In this document: positions 1 through 12,025 of the stretch, piece after piece
Layout of the letters: each line of letters opens with the position of its first letter
Position numbering within the stretch: position 1 is the first letter of the stretch
Assembly: GCA_013399115.1 (NCBI GenBank)
Contig: VXAA01006455.1
Coordinates: 105,816 to 169,815 of the forward strand
Length of the DNA stretch: 64,000 nt
Direction: 5' to 3'
Origin: Anseranas semipalmata
Lineage: Eukaryota > Chordata > Aves > Anseriformes > Anseranatidae
Translations under genes and position numbers: made by a program
The notes under the pieces: model-generated
The model's database searches: none
The model's input: only the letters and a program-made list of their open reading frames with translations
Told to the model about the DNA's origin: nothing

Positions 1-1798
1 TCTGTAGCAATCACTTGATAATTGCATACTTTGAGGCTAATAACATATAGTAACAAAGAGCAGGAAACCACTATGTTTGTAAGCGGAAATGTTTCTTTAA
101 AATGTATATAAGCCCCCAGTGCATAAAATGCCCCACAGGATGGGAGGTGGTATGTGGGAACTTCTTGTTCTATTTGTTTTGAAATCAGCTCTAATAAGGT
201 AGGTGGTCTGAGAAACAATTTGCAAAGGACCCTGAAGGTCAAAAGATTCTCAGGGGTTTGGTGTTTCAGTGCAAACCTTGAAAAGGAAGAATTTCTGTAT
301 GAAAGAGACTTAGGATAGTGATAGTGTCCCAAAATATATACTGCTAGGTGAAAGAAATGTTGTGCTAGAAAACAGAAAATAATATTCTGCACATCACAAC
401 CAAAGAAGCCCCCTGTCCCCAGCCGCCAGTACACTCCCTTACACTGTTGCAACTGAAAGATGGCTCATTTCAAGTGACCAACTTCAGTATCTTCCAATGA
501 TTGAGGCAGGAGGTGATGAGTGCTTGTGTAAATCAGAAGACCTACAAGGCAGCAGTAACCATGTGCAGCCTTTATGCCTATTAAAACTTAATTTCTCAAT
601 CTTCATCAGTTATATTTGGGCTAATAGCTAGGGAATCCATCTTGATAGGGAGCCAGAAAGCAAGTCAGGTATGGCCTCCAGAAGAGCCAGGGTTTAAGTG
701 AGGTCCTGGACTTTCAGCCGTGATCCGACTCAGAGGAGCTTGTACTTTCATTTAGGTCAAATCAATGGTGGGTAAAAATGATTAGTGGGAAAGATAGTCT
801 ACTGGCTGTTGTACTAATGTAATAGCTAAAGCCTTTAGTACACATTTTTGACAGTATGTTTAGGATAGATAATAGATAATAGATATGTTTGGACCTATTG
901 TTTTAAGCATCTATATGTTTTGACCCTGCTGTGTAGAAAGGCTTAAGTGCTCAAAGCTTGTTATTTTTCTCCAACTGTTCCTTGTCAATCTAACAAGGGA
1001 TGTTAGTCCTCAAGTGCAAATCTTGTCACTTCAATTCAGTTTCAAATTTTGTAGAAGGAAAAAATAATCTGAATAGATTCTTTTATTTGGAGGCTGCATA
1101 CAGGACAAGGTAGCTAAACTAATAAACAGAAGCTTTGGGTTGATTTCAGATTAGGGAACATGAACAAAATTCAGGATAGTGCTTATTCAAAGAGAGAAAA
1201 AAAATATAATAAAATTTCTGGTATAAGAAATGAATTGAGGAAAGGATGCTGAATTTACCGAAGTGTCAGGAGAAAGATGAGAGTAATAGGAATAAACAGG
1301 GAGGAGGAACGGTGTTGACCGAGACTTCTGAAAGCAAGACCATTTTCTTCTGTAGGACCAAAGTTTTTTTAACACTTTCCATAGCATAAAAGAAACATTT
1401 TCTCTTCACATATCTGGCCCATCAGGTCAGAGCAAACACTGGCACCATTGGCATCTGGTTTTCTGATTCATGTTAAACTAGTTATTTCTTTTTGCCAAGT
1501 TAGTTTTAACTTAATGCAGTTCTTTAATCCAGTTCATTCCATGCTTGTGCAAGTACTTATGGCAGGGCAAAGGAAGGACGATGAAAGGAATGTGATGGAA
1601 TTGCTTCTTCTGGTAAGAGTCCCTTAAATATTTGTGAAACGGTGGACCAAGAAAGTGTTTTAGAAAGGTGCATTTGCAGTCTTGTTCAGAATACTACTAA
1701 TTTATTCTAAAAATCCATTGAAGGGAAGGTGGCATATCTGGAAATTTGTATGAGTGATGCATTAGAAAATCTTGTCACATTTCCAAGAATTTCTGTAA

Positions 1799-1844
1799 CT
1801 TTTTTTTTGTTTGTTTCGTGGGGTGGGTGGTGGTGGTGGTGGTG
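1799..1844. repeat. T-run plus (TGG)n microsatellite
   Basis: A run of nine T is followed by TTTG units and then about five consecutive TGG units. This is a simple repeat. The long His run that appears in one reverse-strand frame, and the Trp run in a forward frame, are products of this repeat and not evidence of a gene. Confidence 0.9.
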
Positions 1845-2795
1845 TTTAGAACTCTCACTGCCATCAGAACAAGGTATAATGTCTTGCCAAAGCCATGTTT
1901 TGCTGTTCATTGGGCATCAGATCTATCTGTAGTACAGGATGGTTGTTCATTATTACTTCTGATGCTCTTTAAGCAATATTAGTTAAATATGTGAACAGCA
2001 GTTGGTTAGACTTGTGTTTTCTTCCTACATTAAGAAGATGGCTAAACTAATGATTTTAAATTAAGCTTTTTTTAAAAATAATTTAATGAAAAAGTTACCA
2101 CTCAGACATCCCATGTCCCAGCCCACATCCTTCAGAAGTGTAGCTTCAAGTGAGACAGAAGTGATAGAATCCAAAACTATTTTCTGTAGCAGCTACAAAA
2201 GAGATGTTGACAGACTCTACAACCTTTGGGATAAATTCCTTATTAAAAGAAAAAACCTTTATAGTAATCTGCACTTTGAATTGGTTTTTGCCCTCTGAAG
2301 TTTAGAATTTTTTTTGTAAGAAGAAAGACTTCTTCCTTAATATGAAGCTGTGCATGTGATGTATTCTGCTTGGCTTTAATTTCTTATTTTGCCCTTAATG
2401 TTGTTAAACAATTAGTTTTATAACAGTTTTATTACTAAGGCAAGAACAAAGTGTTCTCAGCTTTCCTGTGTATATAAAAGATGTGTCGTGATGGTGAAAA
2501 AGATACAGGCTTTGTGGAAAAAGATGAAATTTCTTTGTGATGAAGGAGTAGTCTAAATTGCATTAGAGGAGGTCTTGAGAAGAAAATCAATAGGACACTG
2601 CCTTATTACTGGCAGTAGTTTGAATGACCTTGTGTTTTTGAACATTTTTCCATCTTTCCTATCAAACTAAAGCAAAGACAAATCTGTCTTAGGGGAGCTT
2701 CATTACATTGATTATATAACAATTATTTCCAGTATTGGTTTAAATTCATAGGAGAAATCTACCAGTTTGGTCCATAGTTTACCCAACTATACATT

Positions 2796-2815
2796 AAAAT
2801 AATAATAATAATAAT
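2796..2815. repeat. (AAT)n microsatellite
   Basis: Six to seven AAT units occur in a row, a short trinucleotide microsatellite in unique sequence. Confidence 0.9.
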
Positions 2816-3711
2816 GTAAGGAGAGAGGAGATACAAGCTAATAATAATGAGTATAAACATAATCTAGCATTCTCCATGCATCAGCCTATGCAGACCAGAG
2901 ACAAATCAAAAGGATTGCTAGAAATAACGACCTGTATGCTGATTAATAAGAAAACACACGAAAGCATTATTAATCCAGTAAACTGAAGTTTAATTCATTC
3001 TTATCCCTCTCTGCATTGTGGCTATTCTCACAGGTTTTCCAAGTGTAAGCATTAGATTTTTTTTTTTTTTCTTTTTGAATTCTTTCAGAGCAAGAATGAA
3101 CTTAGGATCATCATTGTCATTCTGGCACTGTCAAATCTGAAAGTGCCAACTTCTGCCCATCTAGTCATTTTAGAAGAAAAGGAACAGCATAGAAATTGTT
3201 CAATTTAGCTAAAAATCGGTTTAGTTAAACTAGTGAAAAATCTTACTTAAATACATTTAGATTTGTTTACAGTTGACATTAGCTAAATCAATATGAACTA
3301 CATTGTACTGCTTTAATTCAGACAAAATTGTTTTCTTCAGTTTAACAAATCATTTTAAAACTACTTTCAGTCAGACTGATGCATTTGGATGCTGATGATG
3401 TACAAGTTCAAGTTTTTAAAGCAGTTGAATTCAGTGGAGAGATATGTCAGGTAGTGGAACTGTCTTCATTTTCTCATAATGTTTTTGAAGTTGAATGATC
3501 AAATTGAGTTTCATTAAAAAAGGGAAGTAATAGAAAAACAACCAACAACAAACCTCATTGAACCATTCCAAGCTGTGAGAGCGTAAGGATTTAGACACGT
3601 GAACAAAGTGCATGTTGTTAATTGCTTCAGAGTAGCTGTCCATAAATACTCTTGCTCTCTGGCAATTTGGGGTGAAATATTTGTAGTGAGCTCCTACTCC
3701 TGAACTGCTAA

Positions 3712-3912
3712 AACAGTGAGGGTGTGCAGACTGTACAGGCTGATGCTCTTTCAACTTCTTTATCTACGAGCGATTATCTTTGTAATGCCATCTCTAAGAA
3801 ACTCTTTAAAAAGTTTTCGTACTTTAAAAGCATGGAGCAGATTAAAACACCTAACTGTTCTGAAATTTATGAAGGCAATTTGAAGAAACATTTTCTGTTA
3901 CTTCTGTTGAAG
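3712..3912 (+). other. Exon-like open segment, unidentified
   Basis: An open frame runs from just after a TAA at 3709-3711 and reaches AAG at 3910-3912. That codon is followed directly by GTAAGA, a good match to a vertebrate 5' splice site. If the AG at 3737-3738 is used as acceptor, the segment is 174 bp (58 codons) and starts and ends in phase 0. The encoded stretch is Lys/Phe/Ser/Leu-rich with Cys and Tyr and does not look low-complexity. The acceptor side is weak because it has little pyrimidine tract. I do not recognise the product. It may be a chance frame, a decayed pseudogene exon or a lncRNA exon. Confidence 0.2.
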
Positions 3913-6900
3913 GTAAGAAGTTGGCTTCTTGGCATCTCATCCTTCCCTTTCTACCTCTGGAGATCCTGCAATGACTATGAGAATGGATGTCTGTTTGAAT
4001 CAATAGCAAGAGCCAATTAATTTAGATCTGGTGGCCATCTACAGAAGTCACCAAATTCCAAGAGTAATCAAATCTAGCTACATCGCTAGAAGAATGCATG
4101 AAGTTTTTATAGATGGATATTTGGACTTATTTTCACAAGCAATTGAGTTAAGGAGGATTAATATCTCTTTTATAAATTATCTTGAAATCATATGGATATT
4201 ATTGGCAAATGCATGTTCCTGCTTTGAAATGTTGAGGTCTTCTTTTCACTTACTTTTTGGTGGAAGTGGGTTTAAATCACATAATTTGGGGAAAGTATTT
4301 GTTTTATCCATTTTGAATTTGCCCTCTTTTGAGTGTTTTCTGAGATTGAGAATTGCTTTGTTGTTTCATTAGGAGAAGCTCATGACTAATTTCTACACCT
4401 TTCACAGCATTACGTACTTTTAGGTTTTTCCCTCTGAAGGTAACAATCATGATTTTTTTCATACACGTGACTTAAAGAGGTTTTCTTCACTTTCCTCTTT
4501 CTTCTACTAATTCAAATCCTTCAAATTTTGTTCCATGTGTTTTGCCATAGTATTCTTTATACGTTACTGTTGCTTTTCCACTACAGCCGCTGATGAACAG
4601 AGATTTTTCCCTGCCATTGCTGTCTGTGGTGCAACTTCCTTGAACTGATAGTTCGGATGGTCATTTTTCTCTCTTATTTTGTGTTCATCAACATTGAGTA
4701 TATTTTGCTATTGCTTTGCCAGTTCATTTAGTGTGCTCTGAAGTGCCTCACTGTGTTGTCTGGTCCTGTGCACTGTAATAAGTTTCCCTACTGCAACTAT
4801 CACTGCCATTTTTACTTTATCCATTTCCCTCTTCTTTCTTTCTATGCTGTTCTAGATCGTTGCTAAGTATGCTGATGATGGCGATCTAAAGTTCAGTTTC
4901 AGTTCTATCATGTGAACTGAAAAGGTACCACCATCCCTCTTTCTACAGCCAGCGTATCTCTCATGTAGGTTTAGTATTATCTATATCAAGTCAAAATTTA
5001 AGAACTGACAGAATTCATTGTGCACCAAATTTATTGGTTTGTTTCAATGGTGAAATATGTGTGAGGGCTAAAAATATGAAAGAGAATAATGCTACCAGCT
5101 TCTTCCTTCCTATTTTCAAAGCATGAAGTAGGTAACTAAAATTGAAAACTTTAGACTAAAGATTATAATTCCCCATAAGTAGTTACTGTATTGCAGAATA
5201 ATTTTTTAAAGCTCAGTTAAAGAGAGAAAACAGGAGAGAGAGAATTGTTTTAAACAATGTCAGTTAATGAATTTGGACTTGAGGAATTGCTCTGTTTACC
5301 ATGCTTAATTTCATGCATCAATTCAAAACCACCTACTTTTTGACATATCACAGTCTCTGAAGCAATTAATGGTGATATCCCAAATTACATTTGTGAATTT
5401 AGATGAAGAATAAACTGCAGGGACAGAAGATATATTAAGCAACAATTAAGATTCTGTTTTTCTGTTGATATTTCTGGTTCTGTGTGTGTGTAAGACCAAA
5501 CCAAAAAGATCTCTCAGGCTGTCTGAAAGTGTGGTGCTTTTCAGTTTCTGGGCATCATCAGTAGCCATTTCATAGTTTTATTTACATTTCACCTTCTTTT
5601 TCTAGTATTTGCTGCACCCAGGAAATATTGTTTGCAAACCATAGATCGGTCTGCATCCAAGCACAAAGCCAGATGTGCACAAATGCACAGGTGTATTTGC
5701 TGTGATTCAAAGCACAACTCTATGCAGTACATGTGCTTTGCTCCGTTAACTGTCTAGATTGGAGGCAGGTATCCACCTCCAGAAAGTTTCCTTTCAAGTG
5801 ACAGCTGTGGAGGAGAGTGCTGCTGTTTGTATCATTAATTAGATTCTTTTATAGATTTAATCTCTGCTGCAGTTTCCAGAGAAGAAAATTGGTATGCAAA
5901 CTGTGAGGAGGAAAAGGGATCACTAACTTATATTTCCTAAGGTCAACTCATACCTTGCAAACTCGTTTTTTACTATCCCTTCTCCTTAGCAGTATTCATA
6001 TTTCCTGATTTTTTTTTTCAAATTTTCATCACTTTCTAGATCATTTGATAAACATTTGTAAAACTGGCAGATTAATAAACTTCCTCAATTTAGTGAATGT
6101 CTTTCTTTGAAGATCATGTAGCTTTGATGGGAGAAAATAGAAACTCTATTTCTGTAAGTAGCTTTGTTGGCCATATCAAGATTGCATGATGGATTACTGG
6201 CAGAATGTGGTTTTAAAACTTTTATTATACTAGAGCTACTTCTTTAGTCCATGCATTTTCGAATCAGTTATAAATTAAAATATTCACGCTACGATACAGA
6301 TGAAAATATTATTGATTTGCTCCAAAGATTGCAATGATATTCAGTATTAAAAATTGATTTAATGTTACCTCTATCAAATTGATCTTGCATTTTGAAATTA
6401 TATTGCTTATGATTTTCCCTTATTTTTAATGTGATATTGTTGTCTCTATATTAGCTATTTCAGGGTAATTATTAAATAGTCATTTCTTCATATGGCTGAT
6501 TTAAGCTTCATTGGTAAATCACTTAAGACTCTCTTTTACTAATGATCTTCAAGGACAGAAATTCTCCAACTCCAATTGTAATCACAGATACAGTTTCAAC
6601 TGGAGTTTCTACTGATGGTGTTAAGGGAACTTGCCATTCATTTTGTGTTTACCCTACTGCTTTCCATGATGCGCTTTTGACGGTTGTGTATGTTCTCTGC
6701 CATCCTAGCCATTAGAGTGAATCACGCTGTGGTATGGAATGAAAGTCTTCTTCTGGAGGAGGATTCAAATGCATGGCTTCTGTTGATGCCACCATGCCAC
6801 GTTTGTTTTTTTTATAAGTTATCATGTAAAACTTGCATGGATATGATGAAACTCTACAAAATGACTTTTTTTTTTTTTTTCCATTTGTGTTCTTTGTGTG

Positions 6901-7883
6901 AGACTTGTTTTTTCCTAGAGCAGTGGGGAAGGATTTAGGTGATTATTTGGATGTATAATATGAAAGATGTTTTAACAGGAGGTTATGCCTGGATTGCAGA
7001 TTTGAGTGGTCAGGAGAATGACAGCATTGTCCAGAGTAGCACAGAGGGAAACTTTGTTAGAAGGACAAGGAAAAGAGCGTGGTCAGACGTGCTAGACAGA
7101 GTATACCATAAGATATCAATGAAGACTTTTTCTGAAGTGCCTGTTTTCCTTATAGATTGTAACAAGGTCTAGGTAATGCAGGCAAAGATGAGAAGAGTTT
7201 CCACTTGTTTGTATTTTGTAGCCTTTCTTTTCCATTTTTTAAATTCATTATTGAGCACCAGTTTTGAAATGGGAATGCTATCTATGTATGTCATTGATAA
7301 TGGAAGGGTGGGTATAATTCTCAAATATCCTATCATTTTAAGGCTCTTTTACCTTTTTTCGAAGAGGAGTTGGTATCCAGTTATTTTACTGTTTGAAATT
7401 ATTTACACCACACTGAATCATGAAAATAAGATGTCAGGAGTCTGCTTTCATTGGGGGAATCAATCCTCCGACATCTTAACTTGTCTGCATGCATGTCTGT
7501 TGACATATGTACAGAGATAAACACAATTTTCTGAACTTGTTCATGAAGGAGATCACTGTTTGTGTTCGTGAATTGCTGGGCCCGTCTACAAGCATCAATG
7601 AAGGTAGTACTTAATGCCAGCAGTGATAGCAGGTATACTGCAAAGGAAACTGAGAGCAGTAGCTTGCCAATATATGAAACATCTGAGAGGATAGTGCTGG
7701 GAATTACTCTTCTTCCGTAGGTTGACCTTTGTGATTTATACAGGGATTGCCCTGTACCCCTTTGGGAACTGCTGGCGAGGTGAGGTGGTAGAGGTTAGGA
7801 CAACTAAGCTGATGAGCTTTTCCTTTCAATGCCCTGAAGAAGGGTATCAGCAGGGTGGGATTTGCTACAGTGAGGATGTGGCA

Positions 7884-7990
7884 ATCAGAACATAAGAACG
7901 GCTGTACTTGGGCAAGCCAAAATACACCTAGACCACTCCTTAGTCTAACAGTGACTGGAAGTAAATACTTCAAGACAAATACAAGATTAT
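7884..7990 (-). mobile_element. Ancient CR1-type LINE 3' remnant
   Basis: On the + strand this reads as the reverse complement of the 3' part of an old CR1/L3-like LINE. It has the characteristic run AACATAAGAACGGC, then a TGGGCAAGCC..CCTAG block and a 'CAGTGACTGG' block. This order matches the 3' untranslated tails of reptile/bird CR1 families. The element points to the minus strand and is heavily 5'-truncated and diverged. The open frame of about 120 codons across it (7704-8078, minus) has no independent support. Confidence 0.7.
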
Positions 7991-9294
7991 CTTCCCTCCA
8001 ATGTACCTTTTCAGGATGCGGTATGCTGTAGTTTGGGTGCAGTGTTGAATCTGGATTATTTTGTTTAATTGGCCTCAACTGATTTTTTTCCCCTTTATTT
8101 AGTTACATTTTTTTTTTTTAAATCTTTGTTTTGCACAGCATCCTACAGCAATGCAGGATGTAATGTAATTATACTTTATGTGAAGTTTAATTTGGTGTGA
8201 GCATTCTGCATGATATTCTATTCTGCCTAATATTTCTCTAATGAAAGAAGATAAGTACTTGTTCTTTGTTCATCATCTCCATCTCATGAGTCATTTCGTG
8301 TCATATCGCACTACGCTGTCTTTTTCTGAGGTGAATCTGTTGATCTTCCCTCCATATAGATGTCACTCCATAACTTCCATCTCTGGCATTGCTCTTCTCT
8401 ATGATGTTTCCAGTTCTGTTACAATCCCTTTGAGTCAGGGTGACCACAGCTGCATGTGCCTGTTGTATTGACCTTTTTCTGTTTTATTCTCTGTTCCATT
8501 CCTAGTAACACCTAAGATTTAATCTGACATTTTCACGCTACTTGGATTTTCAGATGATATTCAGAGGACTTTAAATAAAGACACAAAAATCTGTTTTCTG
8601 ATTGGTGTCAGAATTTCATGAGTGCCCTCTGAAGATGTTTTTAAAAACTGGTTTCATATTTTTCACCATTCATTTCACTTGCCAATTTTCTGATGTTAAA
8701 TCAGAAATTAGATCTGTCACTTTGAAGCACTTGCTGTTTTGTGTGTGTACGCCATTTCAGAAAGCAGAAGTGCCTTGCTGTGTGTTCCCTGAACAGCATT
8801 TGTTACCTTGGATAACCAAGGGATACCTTGGCCGCAGATCTCTCTGCTCCCTGGATGCTGGGGCGGTTGTAGTTCAGTGATACAGGGCCTTTGCCGACAC
8901 AAAGCTTTCTGCTCCTTTGCCCCTGTCTGTCTGTACCTGCTGTACTGGGGTTGCACTGCCTACAACAGCTGTGCTATAAATTGTTCGAGGAAGTGTTCCA
9001 GTTCAAAATTCCTCCCCTCCTAAATTATTTTTCACTTGAATCTTTCTCTTTTCTGGTTCATAATGGTTAACATCTGTGCTGTATGACTGAAGGTTATAGC
9101 CGGGAACAGGGGAGAAGGGAAAGGAGTCCATAAAATGCTATTGCTGTCAAAGTCCCTGCATTGTCAAATGAGAACTTGTATGAGCTGCAGTCAGGAGGAG
9201 TGCTTAGTTGGAAAGGAATTGGTTTATGATGGAGCATAGTGATAAACAGTGCATTTTACACCTAGCCAAAGTATACTATTAAAAGCTACAGTGA

Positions 9295-9342
9295 CTAATA
9301 AATGATAGTTACTAATAAATTATACAGTTCATCATTTATTAG
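9295..9342. repeat. Inverted repeat with 12-bp arms
   Basis: CTAATAAATGAT (9295-9306) is exactly repeated in inverted form as ATCATTTATTAG (9331-9342). The 24-bp spacer contains a further direct copy of ACTAATAAAT (9311-9320). All of it is AT-rich. Confidence 0.8.
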
Positions 9343-10085
9343 CTATTTCTTTTTAACACTAGCCTGAATATTCAGTGTCAGGGTTATAAAAAGTTATGAG
9401 TCTCTAAGAATGCTGTAAAATATTCTGCTGAGCTCTAGCATCTGGCAAACAACAGAAAATCATGCTGCTATAAGATCCCTAGGTCAAATTCTGAGGTGGT
9501 TCTGTGTGTGGTGCCTGCCTAAACGTCAATAAAACCTTTCCGACTGATGTTGCTCATTCAAGAGTTGACCACTACGTTGATTAAGGATCAATATTCCTTA
9601 CTTTTAGATTCCCTGGGTGGTGATAGATTTCCCATAGCTACAGTGTATTTGTGCAAAGCTAGATGCTGTGAAGCTAGTTCTTGTACTGCACGGGGCCTGA
9701 ACTTCAGACTGCACGCAAGTCAACTGCGCAACATGCAGCCTGCTATAAAATGCAGAGTGTTTTTTAGGAGAATTACCAGATTTGATTGACAACTAGAAGG
9801 TAAAAATTCCTTGGATACATCATTTCCCCTTGTGGACTTCCAAGAGAACATTTAAAACAAGAAACTGCATTAGGTGGCTTAGAAATTCCACAAGTTGGTG
9901 GTGAGCAAGAGGCTTCCAGAAATTACATGGTTTGTTCTGACCACAGAAGTGAGTGTTGCTTTTGTATGGCTGCAGCGGTTGTAGTACTTCTTGATAAATC
10001 TCCATAAAATGGTTTCAAAGAGTACATTGGGTTTCAAACTATGCTTGTTTTCTCGTGTGCGGTATTCTTTCTGGCTTCCGCTACT

Positions 10086-10140
10086 TATTCAGAGTAGAAA
10101 CCAAGTTGAAGGGACATGGGTTTAGGGTTTAGCTTCAGGT
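10086..10140 (+). repeat. Diverged direct repeat, copy 1
   Basis: Begins TATTCAGAGTAGAAA and continues with GACATGGG and GTTTAGCTTCAGG. The same order of words recurs 496 bp downstream. The copies share the first 15 bases exactly and are roughly three-quarters identical over about 55 bp. The source repeat family is not identified. Confidence 0.6.
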
Positions 10141-10581
10141 CAGGTTACAGTTTGGCTTTGAAATGAAAGGAAGGATTTGCTTTTAGCTATGAAAGGAGCA
10201 CTTGGAGTGAGGTGTGATATGCTACATTGCCCTCTCATTTCATTTATTTATTTTCAATGTTGCTGTACTGTGTGGCTCATGGGGGAAGGAGGTGCCCCCG
10301 AGAATGGCTTTGGGAACCCTTGGTGCTACAGAGCTATTCCAAGTGCTGTGGGGCTGTCTGGCCTGGAAAAGCTGTGGCCGGGGACTCACGGCCACCTCTG
10401 CGGTGGCTGCTGCCATCAGGAGGAGGGAGTCGGGAAGGGTTGTGTTTTAGAGAAAAGCAAAGGCTTCTTCCAAGTTTTGAATGCAGCTGCTTGCTCTGGT
10501 GGTAAGCTGCCTTCTGCGTTGCTGTACTCACTGTATTCGAAATTCTTCTTGTGCATGGTAACTCCTGTGCTTTCAAGTGCA

Positions 10582-10633
10582 TATTCAGAGTAGAAAATAG
10601 GTGGAGGAGACATGGGGCTCAGGTTTAGCTACA
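10582..10633 (+). repeat. Diverged direct repeat, copy 2
   Basis: Partner of the repeat at 10086-10140. It begins with the same 15 bases and carries GACATGGGG then GGTTTAGCTACAG. The similarity fades on both sides, so this may be an old local duplication or two remnants of one dispersed repeat. Confidence 0.6.
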
Positions 10634-11718
10634 GAAGGTGCTAGAGAGACAGGAGAAGCTGTCTTAGACCACATTAGAGATTTTGCTTGTTGAGAAGCAG
10701 AGGCTTATGCCTCACAGCATCCTGGCTCTGTGGGCTTCTCTCTTTGCAATGAAAGCAAAAATCCATGGATCAGCTAGTTGATGGTATCATGTCTCTGCAT
10801 AAAATATGAGCAGCTAAGTCTGAAACAGTATTTCATTTCCTTGTCTCCCTCCTATGTCCAACTTTGTGTGCACTTGTAGCACAGTGTCAAGGTCCCACAT
10901 AACACCCTTGGAAATTTAGGCTTAGGCTGTAGGGTTTGGAGGAGGCAAGACGCTACCATGAGACTCAGGGGTTCTTAGAACAAGCACCAGAACAGTGAGA
11001 GAGGCATACTCAGAAGGACTTCTCATGCTTTCTGGCAGAGTATACTCATTCATCCCTCATGCCGATATGTTGTTAGAGTCTTGTCCATGCTGTGCTGTGT
11101 TGTAACGATATCTCCGTCACTGACCATTTGTTCAAAACTGGTTGCACAGTGGTGATGCTAATGTGTCTGGATGGCACTTAAGGCTTATGTCATCTACTTC
11201 TGCTTGACAGCATTTGTGATTACTGAACTTTGATTGCTTCCTCAGTATGCTGTGGATCCTACTAAAAATGGCAAAGTCTGAGTACAAAGTTATTATAAAA
11301 CCTGAAAAGCTCTGTCTTTGGCTGTGTAGTGACATGGACATGAGCACCATGATAGAGGAGTGTCTTCTTAGGTTGATTTGTGAGCATCCTCTTAGCTGAG
11401 GAGAAGAAAATGTATCCATATCAGTACACCCCAACCCTTTTGTGGAGATGATTAACTTCTATTGATTTATTTTGGGGATTTTGGAGGGACAGGGGGGTTG
11501 CTGTGCGACTCAAAAAACTCAGGTTCAGGGACTGTTGTTCAGAAACAAGTCTCTATATAGAAGTCTTTTGGCTTTGTAGTTGAGGAGTTGGCTCAAAGAA
11601 ATATTCTGGTTGTACAATAGAAAATCTCATTTATTCATTAACAGCTAATGGCATACAGAAAACCTGAAAAGTCTTCTAAAGCTTTGAAGCTTTCTGTGGT
11701 GCTGTTTTGCTGGCAGGG

Positions 11719-11787
11719 ATTTTTTTTTTTCTTTTGTCTGTTTGTTTGGTTTTGTTTTTGGCTTTTTTTGTTTGTTTGTTTGTTTGA
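11719..11787. repeat. T-rich / (TTTG)n tract
   Basis: A run of ten or more T is followed by irregular TTTG units, ending in four clean TTTG units. It is nearly all T and G on this strand. Confidence 0.9.
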
Positions 11788-11861
11788 GACCATCACCAGT
11801 GGAACACAAACATCAGAATTAGTTCAACCATTATCATAGGTAAATTAGAAAAGATAAAATA

Positions 11862-12025
11862 GCATCATAGGATAATTTATGCCCAGCTCCCTGCTGGGTC
11901 CGCTCTGAGGTCAGACTGCAATGCTCAGGGCTTTACTCAGGCCCTGAAACCCTCTAAGATGGAGTGCACAGCCTCACTGGGCAGCCTCTTCTGTAATCCG
12001 TAATCCTAAGTGAGGCTGCCATTGC
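11862..12025 (-). mobile_element. Old CR1 LINE 3' fragment
   Basis: On the + strand the order of blocks GCTCAGGGC, CAGGCCCTGAAACC, AGATGGAGTGCACAGCCTC and ACTGGGCAGCCTCTTC parallels the reverse complement of the avian CR1 3' UTR. In that UTR the same places read roughly GGGGCATCCACAGCCTCTCTGGGCAACCTG. The copy is minus-oriented, diverged and truncated at both ends. The terminal octamer tail is degraded to a single ATCATAGGAT-like word. Confidence 0.55.

Larger units (their letters stand above)
1..7683. other. Non-coding AT-rich DNA, no recognised gene
   Basis: No recognisable coding gene or complete mobile element is seen here. Open frames are short (under about 115 codons) and none resembles a known protein. 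The stretch contains a short GGT microsatellite, an AAT microsatellite, poly-T runs near 3059-3072 and 6865-6880, and an exon-like open segment at 3712-3912 listed separately. Base composition is even and AT-rich, as expected for intergenic or intronic vertebrate DNA. Confidence 0.7.
7991..11718. other. Non-coding unique DNA, no recognised gene
   Basis: No gene is recognised. Contents are a short hairpin (CCTTGG-ATAA-CCAAGG, 8806-8821), an AT-rich inverted repeat at 9295-9342, and a diverged direct repeat at 10086-10140 and 10582-10633. A GC-richer patch at about 10260-10450 has several overlapping open frames on both strands, which is the usual result of low stop-codon density rather than coding. 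Confidence 0.65.

Noticed and set aside
1707..1932. Frames with a poly-His or poly-Trp run
   Set aside because: Caused by the (TGG)n microsatellite, with no other coding evidence.
5708..5740. 9-bp inverted repeat CAAAGCACA / TGTGCTTTG
   Set aside because: Stem of 9 with a 15-base loop is expected several times by chance in 64 kb.
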